A stretch of 64,000 nucleotides of DNA from NCBI RefSeq assembly GCF_019469265.1, contig NZ_CP048268.1, forward strand, positions 120,001-184,000. The letters are read 5' to 3'. This document shows, one piece after another, positions 28,318 through 37,326 of this stretch (the stretch's first letter is position 1; each line of letters begins with the position of its first letter). A program made the translations under genes and the position numbers. The stretch is from Lactobacillus panisapium. GTDB taxonomy: Bacteria > Bacillota > Bacilli > Lactobacillales > Lactobacillaceae. Under the pieces are notes generated by a model. That model had not been told where the DNA came from, did no database searches, and saw nothing but the letters and a program-made list of their open reading frames with translations.

Positions 28318-29505
28318 ATGCAATTTATCATCTCATTTTTAGTCGTGATGCTGTTCTTAATGTTAGGAGAATGGGTATCTTCTCTAACGCACACCTATAT
28401 TCCATCAGTTTTTATGACGGCAGTCTTATTTGTATTGGGTTATTGGACCTTTTTGCCCAAAGATGTTGTTGCAACAGCCTCTTTTGGTACTAATTTCAGC
28501 ACAATTTGCGTTGGCCTATTATTAGTGCATTTGGGAACTTTAATGAGTTTAAAAAAGCTGCTTGAGCAATGGCGCGCAGTTTGTATCGCTCTTTTGGGCG
28601 TTTGCGGTACGCTAATTTTAACTTTAACGATTGGTACGCTGATTTTTGACTGGCACACTGTTGTTGCGGCAATTCCGCCATTAACAGGTGGATTAGTCTC
28701 GGCTCTTTTGATGACAGATGGATTAAAAGCTCAGGGAATACAAACTCTAGTTGCTTTACCTGTATCAATGTTTATTTTTCACTCATTATTTGGCTATCCG
28801 TTAATTTCTTGGTTATTGAAAAAAGAAGGCGGTCGCCTGGTAAATGAATATCAGAAACAGCCTGTTAAGCAAACGGTACCAACTGGGTTAGATAATGATT
28901 CGAATGAAAATAATCTTTTTAAGAAAATGCCTGCTAAATACCAAACTTCTGCATTTATTTTGGTCAAAGTGGCCTTAATTGCGGCTCTTAGCAGTGGTCT
29001 GTCTATTGCATTAAAAACCTATTTGCACATTGACCTTAATTCAAATGTCATTTGTCTAATTTTTGGTGTTTTGGCCCATCAAGTAGGGTTCTTGGAATCC
29101 GATGTCTTAACTAAAGCTGGTGTTTATAACTGGTTAATGTATGGTTTGCTAGCGTATATCTTTGCTCAATTGAGCCTTACTACGCCACACCAAATGGGCA
29201 CGATTATTGTGCAGATCATCGTTTTAATCATGCTTGGTTTACTAGGTATGTTTATTGCGTCTAGTCTTTTGGCAAAACCATTTAAAATGACTTGGCAAAT
29301 GGCCTATGCTTGCTCACTAACATCTTTGTGCGGCTTTCCAGCCGATTATGTAATTACGAGTGAAGTTTCGCATGAAGTAGCTAATAATAAGGAAGAAGAG
29401 GCTTATCTGATGGAAAACATGATGCCTAAGATGTTGGTAGGCGGCTTTGCTACTGTTTCTGTTGCATCAATTATTATTGCCTCTGTTTTCTTGAAACTAT
29501 TGTAA
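28318..29505 (+). CDS. Integral membrane transporter, family unresolved
   Basis: 395 aa with about 10-11 hydrophobic segments and a central hydrophilic loop (about residues 178-215). The pattern of two halves, each with a glycine-rich stretch (IPPLTGGLVSALLMTDGLKAQG and SLTSLCGFPADYVITSE), recalls GltS-type sodium:glutamate symporters and related carriers, but I do not recognise it firmly. It is divergent from the amidohydrolase-M20 operon with a 184-nt shared promoter region, which argues for uptake of their substrate. GCGGAGG precedes the start. Confidence 0.6.
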   Translation: MQFIISFLVVMLFLMLGEWVSSLTHTYIPSVFMTAVLFVLGYWTFLPKDVVATASFGTNFSTICVGLLLVHLGTLMSLKKLLEQWRAVCIALLGVCGTLILTLTIGTLIFDWHTVVAAIPPLTGGLVSALLMTDGLKAQGIQTLVALPVSMFIFHSLFGYPLISWLLKKEGGRLVNEYQKQPVKQTVPTGLDNDSNENNLFKKMPAKYQTSAFILVKVALIAALSSGLSIALKTYLHIDLNSNVICLIFGVLAHQVGFLESDVLTKAGVYNWLMYGLLAYIFAQLSLTTPHQMGTIIVQIIVLIMLGLLGMFIASSLLAKPFKMTWQMAYACSLTSLCGFPADYVITSEVSHEVANNKEEEAYLMENMMPKMLVGGFATVSVASIIIASVFLKLL

Positions 29506-29548
29506 AGTTAGCCTGGTTAAAACAATTATTAAAGTTCAAAAGAGTAAC

Positions 29549-29584
29549 AAAAAACCGCTTTGCCATAAACAAAAGCGGTTTTTA
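29549..29584 (+). terminator. Terminator after transporter gene
   Basis: AAAACCGCTTT pairs with AAAGCGGTTTT across a short loop, then TTTAA. It lies 43 nt after the stop codon. Confidence 0.88.
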
Positions 29585-29698
29585 ATTGCAACATAAGCGT
29601 GAGTCCAGTTCTTACTATTGTATTTTACCCCAAAATTTAAAAAATTGTCTAAGCATGAAGGTAGCAATCACTGCATTATTAAGCTTCAAATAGTTTGA

Positions 29699-30862
29699 TT
29701 AAAATTTTTGCAAGCTTTCAATTATAAAGGTCAAGCCCAGAATAACTATTGTACTAAAAAGTAAAACGATTATTCCGGAAGCAAAATTTAAATGAGAATT
29801 TTGATATATTAATCCTAAATAGCCTGAAGCTGAATCAACTGCATTCAGATAAGTCATTGGCAACCAAGCACTGATTTTTTTAAATATTGGAACAGCTATT
29901 TCTGCAATGTTTACTCCTAGAACTAATAAAAGAGTAAATAATAATGTAGGGAGCTGTGTGCGAAAAATTTTTGCAAAAAGTCTAACTAAAACTACTAGAA
30001 ATAATATGCCCAAAATTTGTAAGGTAATAATTGGTAAAATCAGTTTTCCACTTGCCACAAAGTTATTAGTTACCTTACCGTTAACAAAACTATGGGTCAA
30101 ATATGGAAATTCTAGGTTTCCTGAACCTGCACAGAATGTAGCAGCAATGAACATCAATAAATTTATTACTAAAAAGCTTCCACCAATTAAAATTAAGCCA
30201 GCGGTAATTTCTGTTGAGGTTAAGCGTAATTTGCTAATAGGAATAAGCTTTGTAGGGTTGAGCTTTTGTTTGTAATTTTCTGTGAATAGTAGGGTTAAAA
30301 TAAATAAGGCCACTAGGGTAAATAAATAAGGCAAATATTGCTTATTAAGGTGTAACCAAAATTGGATACCTGTTACTGGCATATCTTGACTTTCATAGGC
30401 TAGAGGTTTTAGTTTTAAATAAGTAAAGAAATCCAGTTTAGTATTTAGCTCTTTTACTTGCGCTTGATTAATTTGATTAGAGTCAATTGCTTCTAAATAC
30501 TTTTTTTCTTTTTTCTTTTTTTCCCACATAAGTGTATAGGCACGATGCCATTTATTGGCTTGAGCAGCTTGTTGTATTTGATAATCTTGTGAAGAGATTT
30601 TTTCATTGCTCTTGATAGCATACTTGGTTTCTCTATAAAGATCGCTATTCTTCTTTTGCTGTAAAAGTTCCTTTTTTAGCTTAGCATTTTCTGCTTGGTA
30701 GTATGTGATTTCTTTTCTTGCACCTGCCTGTAAAGTAAATTCTGATTCGGCATGCAGGTTCATGAATAAAACAATACCTGAAATTATAATTAGGATAGAA
30801 ATACTAATTAGAGCTAACTTGTTTTTGCTAACTTTTTTTAATTCAAATAAAAGATATTCCAT
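29699..30862 (-). CDS. ABC transporter permease, bacteriocin/immunity type (copy 2)
   Basis: 387 aa. One membrane segment lies near the N terminus (KLALISISILIIISGIVLFM). A long charged extracellular coiled region follows (about residues 35-150), then about five more membrane segments from residue 175 onward. It is a paralogue of the next gene, with matching segments (YESQDMPVTG here, YESDAAITG there, and LFTLVALFILTLLFTENYK here). Its start overlaps the upstream stop as TAATG, so the two are translationally coupled. With the ATPase at 32028 it would form an exporter, possibly for the small secreted peptide at 32730. Role inferred. Confidence 0.72.
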   Translation of the reverse strand: MEYLLFELKKVSKNKLALISISILIIISGIVLFMNLHAESEFTLQAGARKEITYYQAENAKLKKELLQQKKNSDLYRETKYAIKSNEKISSQDYQIQQAAQANKWHRAYTLMWEKKKKEKKYLEAIDSNQINQAQVKELNTKLDFFTYLKLKPLAYESQDMPVTGIQFWLHLNKQYLPYLFTLVALFILTLLFTENYKQKLNPTKLIPISKLRLTSTEITAGLILIGGSFLVINLLMFIAATFCAGSGNLEFPYLTHSFVNGKVTNNFVASGKLILPIITLQILGILFLVVLVRLFAKIFRTQLPTLLFTLLLVLGVNIAEIAVPIFKKISAWLPMTYLNAVDSASGYLGLIYQNSHLNFASGIIVLLFSTIVILGLTFIIESLQKF

Positions 30863-32028
30863 TATTGTTCCTCTACACTTTTAAAATGATGGGCCCTAAC
30901 TTTATCTAGCAAACAAATTAATATGAATAATATGAGTGTCCCAATAAGTAAAGTAATTAATCCGTTTGTAAAATTAATTTGATAATTATTCAGGTTATAA
31001 GCAATTTCACCTGAAACAACTTTGAATGAGTTAAGATATGTGCTAGGAATCCACTGAGCAATTTTGGTGAAAGGAACAATAACATTTATTGACAATTCCA
31101 TACCAATTACTATAAGTACCGCTAATAATAGTGTTGATAGTTGGTTGTGTAATAGTTTGGCTAATAATTGAATAAATAGGGCTAAAAAGACAAATTCCAG
31201 AATTTGCAAAATCAAAAATTGGGGGATTAGTGCGGCTAATGGAACTAGATCAACTATTTGATGACCACTAACTAAATGATGGATGATGGTGGGATATTGT
31301 AAACTTCCAGTCCCAAAGATTAAAGAAGATCCAGTAAAGACTAATAGGCTTAGTAGAAAAAACATTATGCAACTAATTACAACTCCGGTTGAGCAACTAA
31401 TTAGTAGATTGTTGAATTTATTTATTGGCAGGACAGATGTAATATCCAAGCCATTTTTATAATTTTCAGTATATAGATACGTTAGAATAACAATAATTAC
31501 TAACGTAAATAAGATTGGCCAATAAGATTGGTTTAAATCCAATAAAAGTTGATTACCAGTAATAGCTGCATCGCTTTCGTAGGGCATTGGATGATTAATT
31601 AGATACTGATATCGTTTCTTTGCTCCAATAATAAAATTACGCTCATTATCACTTAAATTACTAGTTTTAATTTTTTTGATGTCATTGATTTTTATTTGAT
31701 AAACTGGAATCCATTGATTATTGTTAATATGTTTAACTATAGCTTGATTTACTTGTAACTGTTTTTCGGCTTGCTTAAGTGCAGTTTTAGTTCTTCGATA
31801 ACTTTCGCTAGATGGCGAATACTTTTTTAATGCCTGCTTATCTTGAGCAATAATATTTTGCTGCATTGCAATATTGCCTTGTGCATCACCTTTTATTGAA
31901 GTGCCATTATTAACTTGCATTACATTAAGATACAGAACGCCAAAGGAGATAATTATTAAAATACATAAGGTAATTACTGATAAATTGGTTTTGATGACTT
32001 TTTTTAATTGAAAACTAAAGTATGCCAT
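30862..32028 (-). CDS. ABC transporter permease, bacteriocin/immunity type (copy 1)
   Basis: 388 aa with the same plan as its neighbour: an N-terminal membrane helix, a hydrophilic 110-residue extracellular part rich in Lys/Gln, and a C-terminal membrane domain (WPILFTLVIIVILTYLYTENYKN onward). It is coupled to the ATPase by a TAATG overlap at 32028. Two diverged permeases with one ATPase suggest a heterodimeric ABC complex. It resembles membrane proteins found beside lactococcin-972-type peptides, but could also be an antimicrobial-peptide resistance pump. Confidence 0.72.
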   Translation of the reverse strand: MAYFSFQLKKVIKTNLSVITLCILIIISFGVLYLNVMQVNNGTSIKGDAQGNIAMQQNIIAQDKQALKKYSPSSESYRRTKTALKQAEKQLQVNQAIVKHINNNQWIPVYQIKINDIKKIKTSNLSDNERNFIIGAKKRYQYLINHPMPYESDAAITGNQLLLDLNQSYWPILFTLVIIVILTYLYTENYKNGLDITSVLPINKFNNLLISCSTGVVISCIMFFLLSLLVFTGSSLIFGTGSLQYPTIIHHLVSGHQIVDLVPLAALIPQFLILQILEFVFLALFIQLLAKLLHNQLSTLLLAVLIVIGMELSINVIVPFTKIAQWIPSTYLNSFKVVSGEIAYNLNNYQINFTNGLITLLIGTLILFILICLLDKVRAHHFKSVEEQ

Positions 32029-32648
32029 TATTCTGGTACCTCACGCATCATTTGCTTATCTAAAACTAAGCGATGGGAATTTACAATCCTTAGCTCACTA
32101 CTATAATGAGAGGTCATAATGATACATTTATTTTTCTTAATAACTTCTTGGGATAGACGGTCGTATAGTTGATTGCGACTTTTTTCATCCAAGCCATTTG
32201 TTATTTCATCCATTAAATAATATTCTGCATCACTAACAAAATACATAGCTACAAGCAATTTTTGCTTCATACCCAATGAATATTTTTTTATAGGAACTTT
32301 TGCATAATCTTGTACACCTAAAAATTCCATTTCTGCTGTTAAGCTAGCACTTGAGTTCCACATTTTCTTGACAAATTTTAAGTAGTCTAAACTATTGAGA
32401 TTCGGATTAAGCCAGTCACTACTCTCAAAGAAAAAAACTTTTTCTTTATTTTGAGAATATGATTTACCATCTAAAAGGATTTTTCCTGTAGCTATCGGAA
32501 TTAAATCTGTAATTGCGCGCAAAAAACTAGTTTTACCTAAGCCATTTTCTGCAGCAATTTGATAAAATTGACCTGGTAAAAATTGATAATTAAAATCATG
32601 CAGAATTGGTTGCCGGGTCTTAATGGCCAGATTATTAACTTCAAGCAT
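32028..32648 (-). CDS. ABC transporter ATP-binding protein
   Basis: 206 aa, a compact ATPase. The Walker A is AENGLGKTS, the signature loop YSLGMKQKL replaces the canonical LSGGQ, Walker B is YYLMDEIT and the switch His lies in MTSHYSSE. It energises the two permeases downstream. The start has AAGGAGACGG upstream. A hairpin with GATAGGG/CCCTATC near 32688-32709 lies between it and the peptide gene and may attenuate transcription. Confidence 0.88.
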   Translation of the reverse strand: MLEVNNLAIKTRQPILHDFNYQFLPGQFYQIAAENGLGKTSFLRAITDLIPIATGKILLDGKSYSQNKEKVFFFESSDWLNPNLNSLDYLKFVKKMWNSSASLTAEMEFLGVQDYAKVPIKKYSLGMKQKLLVAMYFVSDAEYYLMDEITNGLDEKSRNQLYDRLSQEVIKKNKCIIMTSHYSSELRIVNSHRLVLDKQMMREVPE

Positions 32649-32729
32649 AGCCGTCTCCTTGATAAGTAAAGTAATGTTAATAAAAATGATAGGGTACTAA
32701 GCCCTATCATTTTTACTTTTTATTGATAA

Positions 32730-33019
32730 TTAATAGCCGCCTTGGTAAAAATTGGTATGTAAATATCTCTTATAATTCCATGCTCCACCAATTTGCTGAT
32801 TAGTATAGCCAGTTTGTTTGGATTTTGCCGGGATTACTACATATAACTATTAAAGTTTGACTCTTCACCAGTAATAGTATTTTTATCAAAGTGGAAAGAT
32901 TTAACTGCAGTTCTTTTAGCTCCAAATGTTGGATTGTCTTGTGCATCTGCCTGAACGGTTGCAACACCTGCTACAGCTAATGAAGATACTGCTAGTAATG
33001 ACATTAAAAGCTTTTTCAT
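32730..33019 (-). pseudogene. Secreted lactococcin-972-like peptide, frameshifted
   Basis: From ATG 33019 a signal peptide (MKKLLMSLLAVSSLAVAGVA, cleavage after VQA) leads into DAQDNPTFGAKRTAVKSFHF and the frame stops after 60 codons at 32837. A -1-type shift near 32840-32860 opens a further 36 codons: PAKSKQTGYTNQQIGGAWNY followed by KRYLHTNFYQGGY, with a stop at 32730-32732. The GGxW-Y pattern and the aromatic/Gly-rich end recall lactococcin-972-family bacteriocins, which are encoded beside an ABC exporter as here. The gene looks broken by one indel, or the short form is a different secreted peptide. Confidence 0.55.
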
Positions 33020-33036
33020 TTTCTCTTACAAATATT

Positions 33037-33064
33037 ATTATAACTTATTTTTAATTAATATCAA
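33037..33064 (-). promoter_or_regulatory. Promoter of the peptide gene
   Basis: On the minus strand TTGATA (33064-33059), a 16-nt spacer and TATAAT (33042-33037) form a good sigma-A promoter 18 nt before the peptide start. Confidence 0.7.
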
Positions 33065-33335
33065 TACTTATTTAATTTATATATAAATATATTTTAATAT
33101 TTAACGGAATCTAGTTCAGGATTAAGTATGCTACGTAATTTTGTGAACTAAAAAATTGCTCAAATAGCTTGAATCAAATGACTAAAGGTAGTGCTTATAA
33201 TTTGGCATTAAGCAGAATAATGCTTTATACATAATTGCTCGATTGCTCGCTCCTGTGAAGGGTTAAGTTTTTCGAAGTGAAGTTAAAGAAAATAACTGAA
33301 CTAGAAACAGTAGTCAAAAAGTCAATGCAAAACTA
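33065..33335. other. Gene-free stretch
   Basis: About 270 nt between the peptide promoter and the terminator of the cytochrome b5-like gene. It is AT-rich and has no open frame of note, RNA gene or repeat that I can see. Degraded sequence is possible. Confidence 0.5.
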
Positions 33336-33374
33336 AAAGGACTAATCCCCGATTGAATATCGAGAATTAGTCCT
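33336..33374 (-). terminator. Terminator of the cytochrome b5-like gene
   Basis: AGGACTAAT (33338-33346) pairs with ATTAGTCCT (33366-33374), with T-rich sequence following on the minus strand. Confidence 0.75.
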
Positions 33375-33395
33375 CAGTTTAATTGTTAACCTAGA

Positions 33396-33626
33396 TTAGT
33401 CTTCGTAGGTACCAACTTTGTTTAATTTGCCCAAAACACTTGTGCCGTGAGGTGCTTGACCAATTGCAATTGTCAAATCTTGTCCTGCCAAGTTGCCGTG
33501 GTGTTCACCTTCAGCCCAGTGTGGGTTACCAGTAACATCGTAAACGTCGCCATTAATTGCAACGTAAGCGGGATTACCGTTCTTACCATCGTATTTTGCC
33601 AAAGATTCTTTTGTAAATTTCTCCAT
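33396..33626 (-). CDS. Cytochrome b5-like heme/steroid-binding domain protein
   Basis: 76 aa, a single small domain. PAYVAINGDVYDVTGNPHW and EHHGNLAGQDLTIAIGQAPHG match the cytochrome b5 fold, with His residues in place for heme ligation (HW and PHG positions). It has no signal peptide or membrane anchor. Such small proteins are common in lactobacilli and their partner is unknown. Heme must come from outside, since the genus does not make it. The gene has its own terminator and AAAAGGGG ribosome binding site. Confidence 0.85.
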   Translation of the reverse strand: MEKFTKESLAKYDGKNGNPAYVAINGDVYDVTGNPHWAEGEHHGNLAGQDLTIAIGQAPHGTSVLGKLNKVGTYED

Positions 33627-33710
33627 CCAAGAAACCCCTTTTCTTAATATATATAAAATAAAATAACTCCACTATTATCATAGTCGATAAGAACGGTTAA
33701 GTCTATCGAA

Positions 33711-34589
33711 TTATTTTTTATTTTGATAATTGTAGCGCCAGCCTGCGATATCCCACGGGGTAAAATCGTAATCTAGCTTACGATGATAGGCTTGTTCGAA
33801 AGCAGCCACTTTTTGCTGGTAATCTTGCTTCAGCATTCGCTTCGAGTTTTCGTTAGCGCTCAGTTTTACATCTGGATAAATAGTCGGTAGAACACGGACC
33901 ACATACTTATTTTGATAAAAATTAGGGTGGTCTTTTTCCAATTTATCGGTTGTTTGAAGCTCAATAAAAGTAGAAATGACTGGTACATTTTGTTTAGCAG
34001 CAAAATAGTACGCACCACGTTGAAACTGCCGCGGCTTCCGGTAATTCCACCACATTTCCTGTTCGGGGTAGATTAGAACCCAATTATCGTCTTCAAGTAC
34101 ATCGTGAAGGTGCTGCGGGAATTCCGTGCCAACATAACTAGGGGTTTTGATTAAAGGAATTGTGCCAACATAATTCATTAAATAGCATAGAAAACCCGGC
34201 AATTTTAGATTAGTGTCCTCAATGGCAATAGCTAAATTGTGATGAGTTTTATTGGCTAAATGCTTGATTGGCAATGAATCCAGCTGATTGAAATGATTAG
34301 CTGTAATAATTGCGCCGCCTTTAGGCAGGTTTTCTAAGTTTTCAAGCCCCACAAATTTAGTGGTAGAAGTAAACAAGCCTGTTAACGCGTTAAAGATTAA
34401 ATGGCCGATTTTATTATTGACCTTACCCTTAAGTGTGTCTTGCTCTGACCAAAAACTGTTAACCAAGCTTTTACGTTCTTTTAATGATAGAACCGGATCG
34501 CCAAGTTCAACTTTTGCATTCCAGTCTTCCCGGCTTACAGCCGCTTTAATATTTTCGATTACTTTTTCACGATTGTCGCCAATAATCAT
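33711..34589 (-). CDS. Lysophospholipid acyltransferase (PlsC-like)
   Basis: 292 aa. The acyltransferase motif NHFNQLD (HX4D) lies around residue 98, with further blocks at GTIPLIKTP and WVLIYPEQEMWW. An unusual N-terminal extension of about 70 residues precedes the domain. No long membrane anchor is evident apart from short hydrophobic stretches. Overlap of its start with the glycosyltransferase stop (34586-34589) shows one transcript. With two GT8 enzymes and a second acyltransferase it suggests synthesis of an acylated glycolipid or modified envelope glycan, which is inference. Confidence 0.85.
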   Translation of the reverse strand: MIIGDNREKVIENIKAAVSREDWNAKVELGDPVLSLKERKSLVNSFWSEQDTLKGKVNNKIGHLIFNALTGLFTSTTKFVGLENLENLPKGGAIITANHFNQLDSLPIKHLANKTHHNLAIAIEDTNLKLPGFLCYLMNYVGTIPLIKTPSYVGTEFPQHLHDVLEDDNWVLIYPEQEMWWNYRKPRQFQRGAYYFAAKQNVPVISTFIELQTTDKLEKDHPNFYQNKYVVRVLPTIYPDVKLSANENSKRMLKQDYQQKVAAFEQAYHRKLDYDFTPWDIAGWRYNYQNKK

Positions 34590-35533
34590 AAACTGACTGA
34601 ACCCCGCTTCTTAACCTGCGCCCAGCTATTAGGGTCGTTGACTACCTTATCTTCTTTTGCAAGCATATGATCGAGCTTGCCACGGTCTTGTTCACGTTGC
34701 TCATCAGTATAGTTTTCAAGTTCTGCCTTTAATTCAGGGTAGAACTTGGTCTCCTTAGCACTAGCCCAGAAGTACTTTTCATATTGGATTGCAGTAAAAT
34801 GCCACGGCTTAAAGAACAAGTTGTAATGAATTAAGCTTGGTGATGCAAGTGGCTCGGTATTTTCGTTGGGCATTGCATCCCACTTAGGATCGAGGTGCAA
34901 AATGCGCTTGTCACCAATTTCATTTAAATAGTCTTGGTCAGGCGCAATACAGTCGAAATGATAAGTTTCCAGCAAATCCATAAAGTGATCAATGAACTTT
35001 TCGTCGCGGAATGCTTTGCAGTTTAATACTAGCATACCGGAGTTGATATACTTTTTAGGCTCTAGGGCTAAAACATCTTTGATATATGCCAGCATTTCTG
35101 GGACAAACTGAATTGATGAATCCGTGCATGCGCCAAATAAGTGATTGCCAAGTTCGGTTTCGTATAGTTTGCCAATGTCATCATTAATAATGGTATCGCT
35201 GTCAATATAAATTGCTTTATCGTATTGCGGGAAAAGGTCAGGAATGAATAGACGGTAGAAAATAGACATTGTAAAGAAGTCAGCCCGTAAATAGTTTTCC
35301 TGCCGGTTTTCAATCGGAGCAACAATTTCATCATTTATCTTAAAGAATTTAACGTGAACATTATCGGAGCCCAAGTCGACTAAATCTTGCTTGTGCTCGT
35401 CTGCCAGATCCTGACTTAAAAAGTAAACAGTGTAGTCTTTACTTGGATCAGCATGCTTAACTAATGAATTTAATGAAACAGCTGCATATTTAGTAAAATC
35501 ATCACTAATAGCATAAAAAATAGGAATAGTCAT
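34586..35533 (-). CDS. Glycosyltransferase family 8 protein
   Basis: 315 aa. N terminus IPIFYAISDDFTKYAAVSLN, the metal-binding DXD motif in AIYIDSDTIINDDIG (about residue 110), the INSGMLVLNCK segment and HYNLFFKPWH near the end are typical of GT8 (general stress protein A/LgtC type). GT8 enzymes are retaining and use UDP-glucose or UDP-galactose. It is the third gene of the acyltransferase-GT8-GT8-acyltransferase run on this strand. Acceptor unknown. Confidence 0.88.
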   Translation of the reverse strand: MTIPIFYAISDDFTKYAAVSLNSLVKHADPSKDYTVYFLSQDLADEHKQDLVDLGSDNVHVKFFKINDEIVAPIENRQENYLRADFFTMSIFYRLFIPDLFPQYDKAIYIDSDTIINDDIGKLYETELGNHLFGACTDSSIQFVPEMLAYIKDVLALEPKKYINSGMLVLNCKAFRDEKFIDHFMDLLETYHFDCIAPDQDYLNEIGDKRILHLDPKWDAMPNENTEPLASPSLIHYNLFFKPWHFTAIQYEKYFWASAKETKFYPELKAELENYTDEQREQDRGKLDHMLAKEDKVVNDPNSWAQVKKRGSVSL

Positions 35534-35558
35534 AGTATATATATCTCCAAATTAAATA

Positions 35559-36398
35559 TTAATTTTGAACTAAGTTATCTTTTAAATCAAGGTACTGCGT
35601 TAAGATATCATCGTATTCGTGCAATTTCAAAATCTCATGAACACGCTCAACTTGCCATGGCTTGACGGTCAAAGTATGAAAGATTGGCCAAAAACGAAAG
35701 CTGGTCGTAAAGTGTTGAATCACAGTATCAGATTGCAATTTGTACTGCTCATTGTAGCGGCGCGGTGCAATTTTCTTTTTAGTCGCAAAGTGATTGAGCG
35801 CCGATTGATCTGGCATTGGAACAGTTCGTGTTTGCAAAAGGTGCCTAATTTTAACAAATAAGTTAGTCTTTCTGATTTCTGGCAAATTTAGTAATAACAC
35901 GCCTGAATTAACGTAGTCAAAGACCTTGTGCTCATGCAAATTATGGAAGAAAAATCGTCCCCAGTAATCAAGCACACCGACGAATTCTGTTTCCGTAAGA
36001 TCTTGCTGGTAAAAATCAACTAGGTTGCGGCGGATAATCACATCAGCGTCAAGATACAAAATCTTATCTGGTAGCTGGGGAATCTGGTCGGCATAAAGCC
36101 GTAGCATTGCATAAGGCGTAAAGTGGGTACTCATATTGGCCACTAACGGTTCGCGGACAAATAAGCCAGTACAATCCATTAATTTTAACGTACTTTTAGG
36201 ATTTTGCTCAACCAAAAGCGATTTGAGGTAATCAGCCGCGTGTTTACTAAAGGGACTAAATTTCTTTTTAAAACTTTGGGTGTACATCGTTAGGATGTAA
36301 ATATGGAGTTCTTCGGATCCGCTATTTTTAAGCAAAGAAAGAATAGCGATAAGAATGCCATTTTCAGCGTTTGAATCACCGCAAAAAAGAATATTCAT
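35559..36398 (-). CDS. Glycosyltransferase family 8 protein
   Basis: 279 aa. MNILFCGDSNAENGILIAI begins the nucleotide-binding fold. The DXD motif is in ILYLDADVIIRRNL, DYVNSGVLLLNL is the acceptor-side segment and TVKPWQVERVHEI lies near the end. It is shorter than the neighbouring GT8 and not closely similar, so the two probably add different sugars in sequence. It lies 15 nt from the acyltransferase gene at 36414. Confidence 0.86.
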   Translation of the reverse strand: MNILFCGDSNAENGILIAILSLLKNSGSEELHIYILTMYTQSFKKKFSPFSKHAADYLKSLLVEQNPKSTLKLMDCTGLFVREPLVANMSTHFTPYAMLRLYADQIPQLPDKILYLDADVIIRRNLVDFYQQDLTETEFVGVLDYWGRFFFHNLHEHKVFDYVNSGVLLLNLPEIRKTNLFVKIRHLLQTRTVPMPDQSALNHFATKKKIAPRRYNEQYKLQSDTVIQHFTTSFRFWPIFHTLTVKPWQVERVHEILKLHEYDDILTQYLDLKDNLVQN

Positions 36399-36413
36399 TT
36401 TGAACTCCTTAAA

Positions 36414-37175
36414 TTAAATTTTTTGGTAAGTGCAATATTCATAGTTACTGCAATTTGCACGTTTTTGCATTGCTGCAATAATTTGCTCGTGCAATTTTTC
36501 TTGTTGCTGCTTTTTACTAAGCTGGGTAGCGGGATAAAAAGGGCCGTCAATAAAAACAGTTATTCGTGGTCGTTTACCCCATTTTGGTTTGGTATACGTT
36601 GTGGTCATGGTAAAACTAGGCGCATTCAATGCCACCGGAAAGTGCATACTGGTTTTAGGAAACGGCCGAATCTTAGTGTAATACGGCCAGACATGAGCCT
36701 CTGGATAAATGACGACCGTTTTGCCTGCCTTAATTACAGTTGAAACAGCCTTAATTAGTTTACCAGACTGTGCAAGATCGTTGCCGATGGGAAGACCAAA
36801 GTATGGTAATACCAATTTGCCTAAAATAGGGATGCCCCAGTTGGCTTGTGCCCCAATTGCATAATAATTTTGAGCAGGAATAATACTAAGTGGTAAAACA
36901 ACATCACCAAAGGCTTGGGTGTGATTACCATAAATAAAGTATCCTTGATTACGTACTTTAGCTAACTTTTCTTTTCCAATTAAATGAACGTGCAAAATTA
37001 GGTGAATATAGACAAAACTAATTAAATGTCCCAGTGGGCGAACTATTTTTGCCCAGATCTTGCCACAGCGTGATGGGGGAAAAAGCGAATAATCATCAGG
37101 CAACTGATAATCTTGTTGGTGACTATCTACTAAATCGTCAGTTAAGAGATGGTAATAGTATTGATGTTTGCCCAT
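36414..37175 (-). CDS. Lysophospholipid acyltransferase family protein
   Basis: 253 aa. The domain is recognised from YFIYGNHTQAFGDVVLP, GLPIGNDL and VVIYPEAHVWPYY. The catalytic motif reads NHTQAFGD, with five instead of four residues between His and Asp, a variant worth noting. A hydrophobic segment (GHLISFVYIHLILHVHLIG) precedes it and should seat the enzyme on the membrane. It is first in the four-gene cassette. GAAGGG ahead of ATG 37175 is the likely ribosome binding site. Confidence 0.82.
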   Translation of the reverse strand: MGKHQYYYHLLTDDLVDSHQQDYQLPDDYSLFPPSRCGKIWAKIVRPLGHLISFVYIHLILHVHLIGKEKLAKVRNQGYFIYGNHTQAFGDVVLPLSIIPAQNYYAIGAQANWGIPILGKLVLPYFGLPIGNDLAQSGKLIKAVSTVIKAGKTVVIYPEAHVWPYYTKIRPFPKTSMHFPVALNAPSFTMTTTYTKPKWGKRPRITVFIDGPFYPATQLSKKQQQEKLHEQIIAAMQKRANCSNYEYCTYQKI

Positions 37176-37263
37176 GAAACCCTTCTTTCAATAACAGTAT
37201 TAGGTAATTTTATCATGAATTGCACAATAAGAAAAAGGGCGTCATATTTTTACACTTGAAAAC

Positions 37264-37294
37264 AAAAAAGCACACAATTAATGTGTGCTTTAAA
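37264..37294 (-). terminator. Terminator of the PTS operon
   Basis: AAAGCACACA and TGTGTGCTTT form a near-perfect stem with a 6-nt loop. On the minus strand it ends in TTTTTTG, 33 nt after the EIID stop. Confidence 0.88.
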
Positions 37295-37326
37295 ATCATT
37301 AGCCGAAAATAGGATTATTTGCTTGT

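Noticed and set aside
32837..32865. Programmed -1 frameshift in the peptide gene
   Set aside because: No canonical slippery heptamer is present at the junction; a simple indel is the easier explanation.
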